Of a stretch of 41,399 nt of DNA, positions 39,638-41,399 are shown piece by piece. The stretch's first letter is position 1. Every line of letters begins with the position of its first letter. Source of the DNA: JBDKLC01 sp040384865. GTDB lineage: Bacteria > Patescibacteriota > Minisyncoccia > Phycocordibacterales > CAIZLB01. The notes beneath the pieces are model-generated. The model made no database searches. It had not been told where the DNA came from and saw nothing but the letters and a program-made list of their open reading frames with translations. The DNA lies in assembly GCA_040384865.1 (NCBI GenBank), contig JAZKIM010000007.1, positions 1 through 41,399 on the forward strand. The letters are read 5' to 3'. A program made the translations under genes and the position numbers.

Positions 39638-40006
39638 TTACACGCTTTTCTTACTTTCTTCAATATTCTTTAAAAAGAAGGAAACGGCACCTTTATTTCT
39701 GGGAATATTCTTACCCCGGACAATATCGCCGATGGTGTGAAATCTCTTGCCGAGTCTAACGAAAATTCTCAAAAAGAAATTCTCCACCGCTACCAACATG
39801 TCATGGAGAGTCTTCTTTAGCGACCCGTAACTGACGTGGGTGATCTGAAACATTATCCTGTTGTACCACTGCTCGAGGTGGGCATCACGCTCAGGAGTCG
39901 ATATTCGAAAATTTGTCCGACCAGTCGACATCTGGGTATTTTTATTCCATACCACGACAGCCATGGCAATGAATGAAACACATAAAATTGTGAGAGCGGT
40001 AGTCAT
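39638..40006 (-). CDS. Small membrane protein downstream of tsf
   Basis: The 122-residue protein has one N-terminal membrane helix (about 3-20; ALTILCVSFIAMAVVVW) with almost nothing before it. A basic, mostly helical cytoplasmic or extracytoplasmic part follows (RDAHLEQWYNRIMFQITH, KKTLHDMLVAVENFFLRIFV, GKNIPRNKGAVSFFLKNIEE). No family is recognised. It starts 5 bases after the tsf stop, so it is very likely cotranscribed and possibly translationally coupled with EF-Ts. The upstream neighbourhood is a conserved translation cluster; the role of this gene is unknown. Confidence 0.72.
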   Translation of the reverse strand: MTTALTILCVSFIAMAVVVWNKNTQMSTGRTNFRISTPERDAHLEQWYNRIMFQITHVSYGSLKKTLHDMLVAVENFFLRIFVRLGKRFHTIGDIVRGKNIPRNKGAVSFFLKNIEESKKSV

Positions 40007-40011
40007 AAGAA

Positions 40012-40611
40012 TTACTTCTCGAGCGCGTTGAAGCGTGCAAACCGTGCTACTTCGATTTTCTCACCGAACTTCTGGATGGCATTATCGATAAGCTGCTGAA
40101 TAGTAAGATCTGGATTCTTGATAAACGGCTGTTCAAGAAGAATACTATCTTTGAAATACGCATCGAGTTTTCCAGCAAGGATCTGTTCCTTAAGGTTATC
40201 AGGCTTACCTTTAACTTCCTCTGCGAATACTTCCATAGCCTTTGCCTTGGCATCTTCGGTCACTTCTTCTTTCTTAACAAACTGAGGATTTGTAGCTGAA
40301 ACATGCATGGCAATATCATAAGCGAGAGTTTTAAAGTCTGCGTTGTTGGCAACGAAATCTGTTTCAGACGCAAGCTCAACCATAGCGCCGATAGTTCCAT
40401 TCGAGTGAATATACGCCTGCACTGCACCAGCACCAAATGTTCGGTCTCCTTTCTTAGCTGCAATTTCAGCCCCCTTCTTTCGAAGAAGGACAATTGCTTT
40501 TTCCTCATCGCCACCAGCCTCCTCAAGAGCCTTCTTGCACTGCATTATAGAAATACCGCCAGTCTTGTCTCGGAGTGCTTTTACCTGATCCATTGTGATT
40601 TCAGATGCCAT
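40012..40611 (-). CDS. tsf: Elongation factor Ts
   Basis: EF-Ts is the nucleotide exchange factor for EF-Tu. The N-terminal UBA-like domain is clear (QVKALRDKTGGISIMQCKKAL, in two parts LRDKTGGISIMQCKKAL and AGGDEEKAIVLLRKKG). The core contains the EF-Tu contact motif SETDFVANNADF. At 199 residues it is of the shorter type, with one compact core domain and a C-terminal region (LLEQPFIKNPDLTIQQLI) instead of the 283-residue E. coli form. It lies 56 bases downstream of rpsB on the same strand, the usual rpsB-tsf order, and has a candidate internal promoter. Confidence 0.95.
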   Translation of the reverse strand: MASEITMDQVKALRDKTGGISIMQCKKALEEAGGDEEKAIVLLRKKGAEIAAKKGDRTFGAGAVQAYIHSNGTIGAMVELASETDFVANNADFKTLAYDIAMHVSATNPQFVKKEEVTEDAKAKAMEVFAEEVKGKPDNLKEQILAGKLDAYFKDSILLEQPFIKNPDLTIQQLIDNAIQKFGEKIEVARFARFNALEK

Positions 40612-40635
40612 AAAATATTGAATGTGATAAAGAAT

Positions 40636-40664
40636 ATTATACCACGGGGTATAAGGCTTATAAA
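40636..40664 (-). promoter_or_regulatory. Candidate internal tsf promoter
   Basis: On the minus strand TTTATA (40664-40659), a 17-base spacer and a perfect TATAAT (40641-40636) lie between rpsB and tsf. A small inverted repeat (TATACC/GGTATA) overlaps the -10. Confidence 0.4.
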
Positions 40665-40667
40665 AGA

Positions 40668-41399
40668 CTATTTTGCACCTGTGACCGCAGCCGCGATGAC
40701 CTCCTTCTTACCTTCGCTGTAGGCATTTGCAATAGCTCGAGTGAAATATTCAATACTTGCCATAGCTGCATCATTTGCAATTATAGGGAAATTCAAAACG
40801 CTGATATCGCAATCAGACCCCGCAAGACCGATAACTGGAATACCCATATCTCGAGCTTCTGTGACAGCGATGTATTCTTTCTTTGAATCAACCACAAAGA
40901 GCGCACCTGGGAGTTTGTCCATGGAAGTAATACCGCTAAAAAGACCATTAAGTCGGTCGATTTCTCGGTCAATCATGAGTCGTTCTTTCTTTGTGTACTT
41001 TGAAAGTTCACCCTTTTCTCGCTGGCTCATGAGGTCAAGAAGTTTTTCAACTCGCTTTCTGATATTACCGAAGTTAGTAAATGAACCACCAACCCAACGT
41101 CCTGAGACGTAAGGCTGTGCAATACTTTCAGCCGCATTCTTTACTGACTCCTTTGCTTCACTCTTACTAGCTGCAAAAACGATCTGCTTTCCTGAAGCAG
41201 CGACCTTCTTTACAAACTCAATAGCTGCCTGAAGCTGGATTTCAGTCTTTTCGAGATCAAAGATCTCGATGTTGTTCTTCGAGCCGAAGATAAACGGCTT
41301 AGCGGAAGGGTGTCGGCGTGACTTTACAAAGCCGAAATGAGCCCCTGCGGCGAAGAGCTCATCGAGTAGATTTCCTTTATCTGCGGTCTTTGGTGACAT
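40668..41399 (-). CDS. rpsB: 30S ribosomal protein uS2
   Basis: The 243-residue protein shows the uS2 signatures LFAAGAHFGFVKSRRHP, KNNIEIFDLEKTEIQLQAA, YVSGRWVGGSFTNFGNIRKRV, and LPGALFVVDSKKEYIAVTEA followed by MGIPVIGLAGSDCDI. The length is normal and the ATG lies exactly at the right edge of the window, so the start is probably complete but upstream signals cannot be seen; an extension beyond the window cannot be excluded. It is the first visible gene of the rpsB-tsf operon. Confidence 0.95.
   Translation of the reverse strand: MSPKTADKGNLLDELFAAGAHFGFVKSRRHPSAKPFIFGSKNNIEIFDLEKTEIQLQAAIEFVKKVAASGKQIVFAASKSEAKESVKNAAESIAQPYVSGRWVGGSFTNFGNIRKRVEKLLDLMSQREKGELSKYTKKERLMIDREIDRLNGLFSGITSMDKLPGALFVVDSKKEYIAVTEARDMGIPVIGLAGSDCDISVLNFPIIANDAAMASIEYFTRAIANAYSEGKKEVIAAAVTGAK

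Overview
The window looks like chromosome from a Candidate Phyla Radiation (Patescibacteria, Parcubacteria-like) bacterium. Compact or minimal housekeeping proteins (PheS without its N-terminal helices, PheT without the tRNA-binding domain, ThrRS without TGS, a 763-residue SMC) sit beside many secreted proteins of types common in that group (AWSxNIGW repeats, PG-binding domains, PKD/CARDB folds, YVTN propellers). Few genes have a Shine-Dalgarno sequence. This placement is an inference from gene content; no 16S rRNA is present.

Layout. 1-2.4 kb: end of a Cys/His/Asp hypothetical, then on the minus strand rpsP, khpA, a DUF378 protein and trmD (a remnant of the rpsP-khpA-rimM-trmD-rplS cluster). 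2.5-7.5 kb: a 1673-residue surface protein with SwmB-like repeats, two YVTN propellers, an FnIII domain and a PG-binding domain. 7.6-11.7 kb: rnr, then a soluble PAS histidine kinase with a single-domain response regulator. 11.7-18.4 kb: a short SMC, a shikimate-kinase-like protein, RNase III, a NusB-Nudix fusion, rpmF, a degenerate Nudix-like protein and rnhB. 18.4-24.6 kb, plus strand: dnaE, thrS, and pheA behind an apparent attenuator. 24.6-29.7 kb: a sortase with a likely IPATG substrate, a CARDB protein, and two secreted paralogues sharing an identical 268-bp block. 29.8-36 kb: gyrB, a two-gene envelope unit and pheST. 36-39.4 kb: a processive GT2 glycosyltransferase with a membrane thioredoxin-like partner, and a two-gene secreted-protein operon. 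39.5-41.4 kb: rpsB, tsf, a small membrane protein and tRNA-Thr.

The most striking element is upstream of pheA. A near-consensus promoter (TTGACA, 17 nt, TAGAAT) places the predicted start about one base before the ATG of a 26-codon ORF. That ORF contains Trp-Phe-Phe-Phe and is followed by mutually exclusive antiterminator and terminator hairpins. This is the architecture of a phenylalanine transcription attenuator, here with an apparently leaderless leader peptide.

A window-wide pattern supports it. At many genes a recognisable -10 hexamer lies only 6-14 nt before the start codon, so transcripts would be leaderless or nearly so. Several secreted-protein genes share an extended -10 (TGATATAAT) with no clear -35. 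No stretch longer than about 300 bases lacks a feature.
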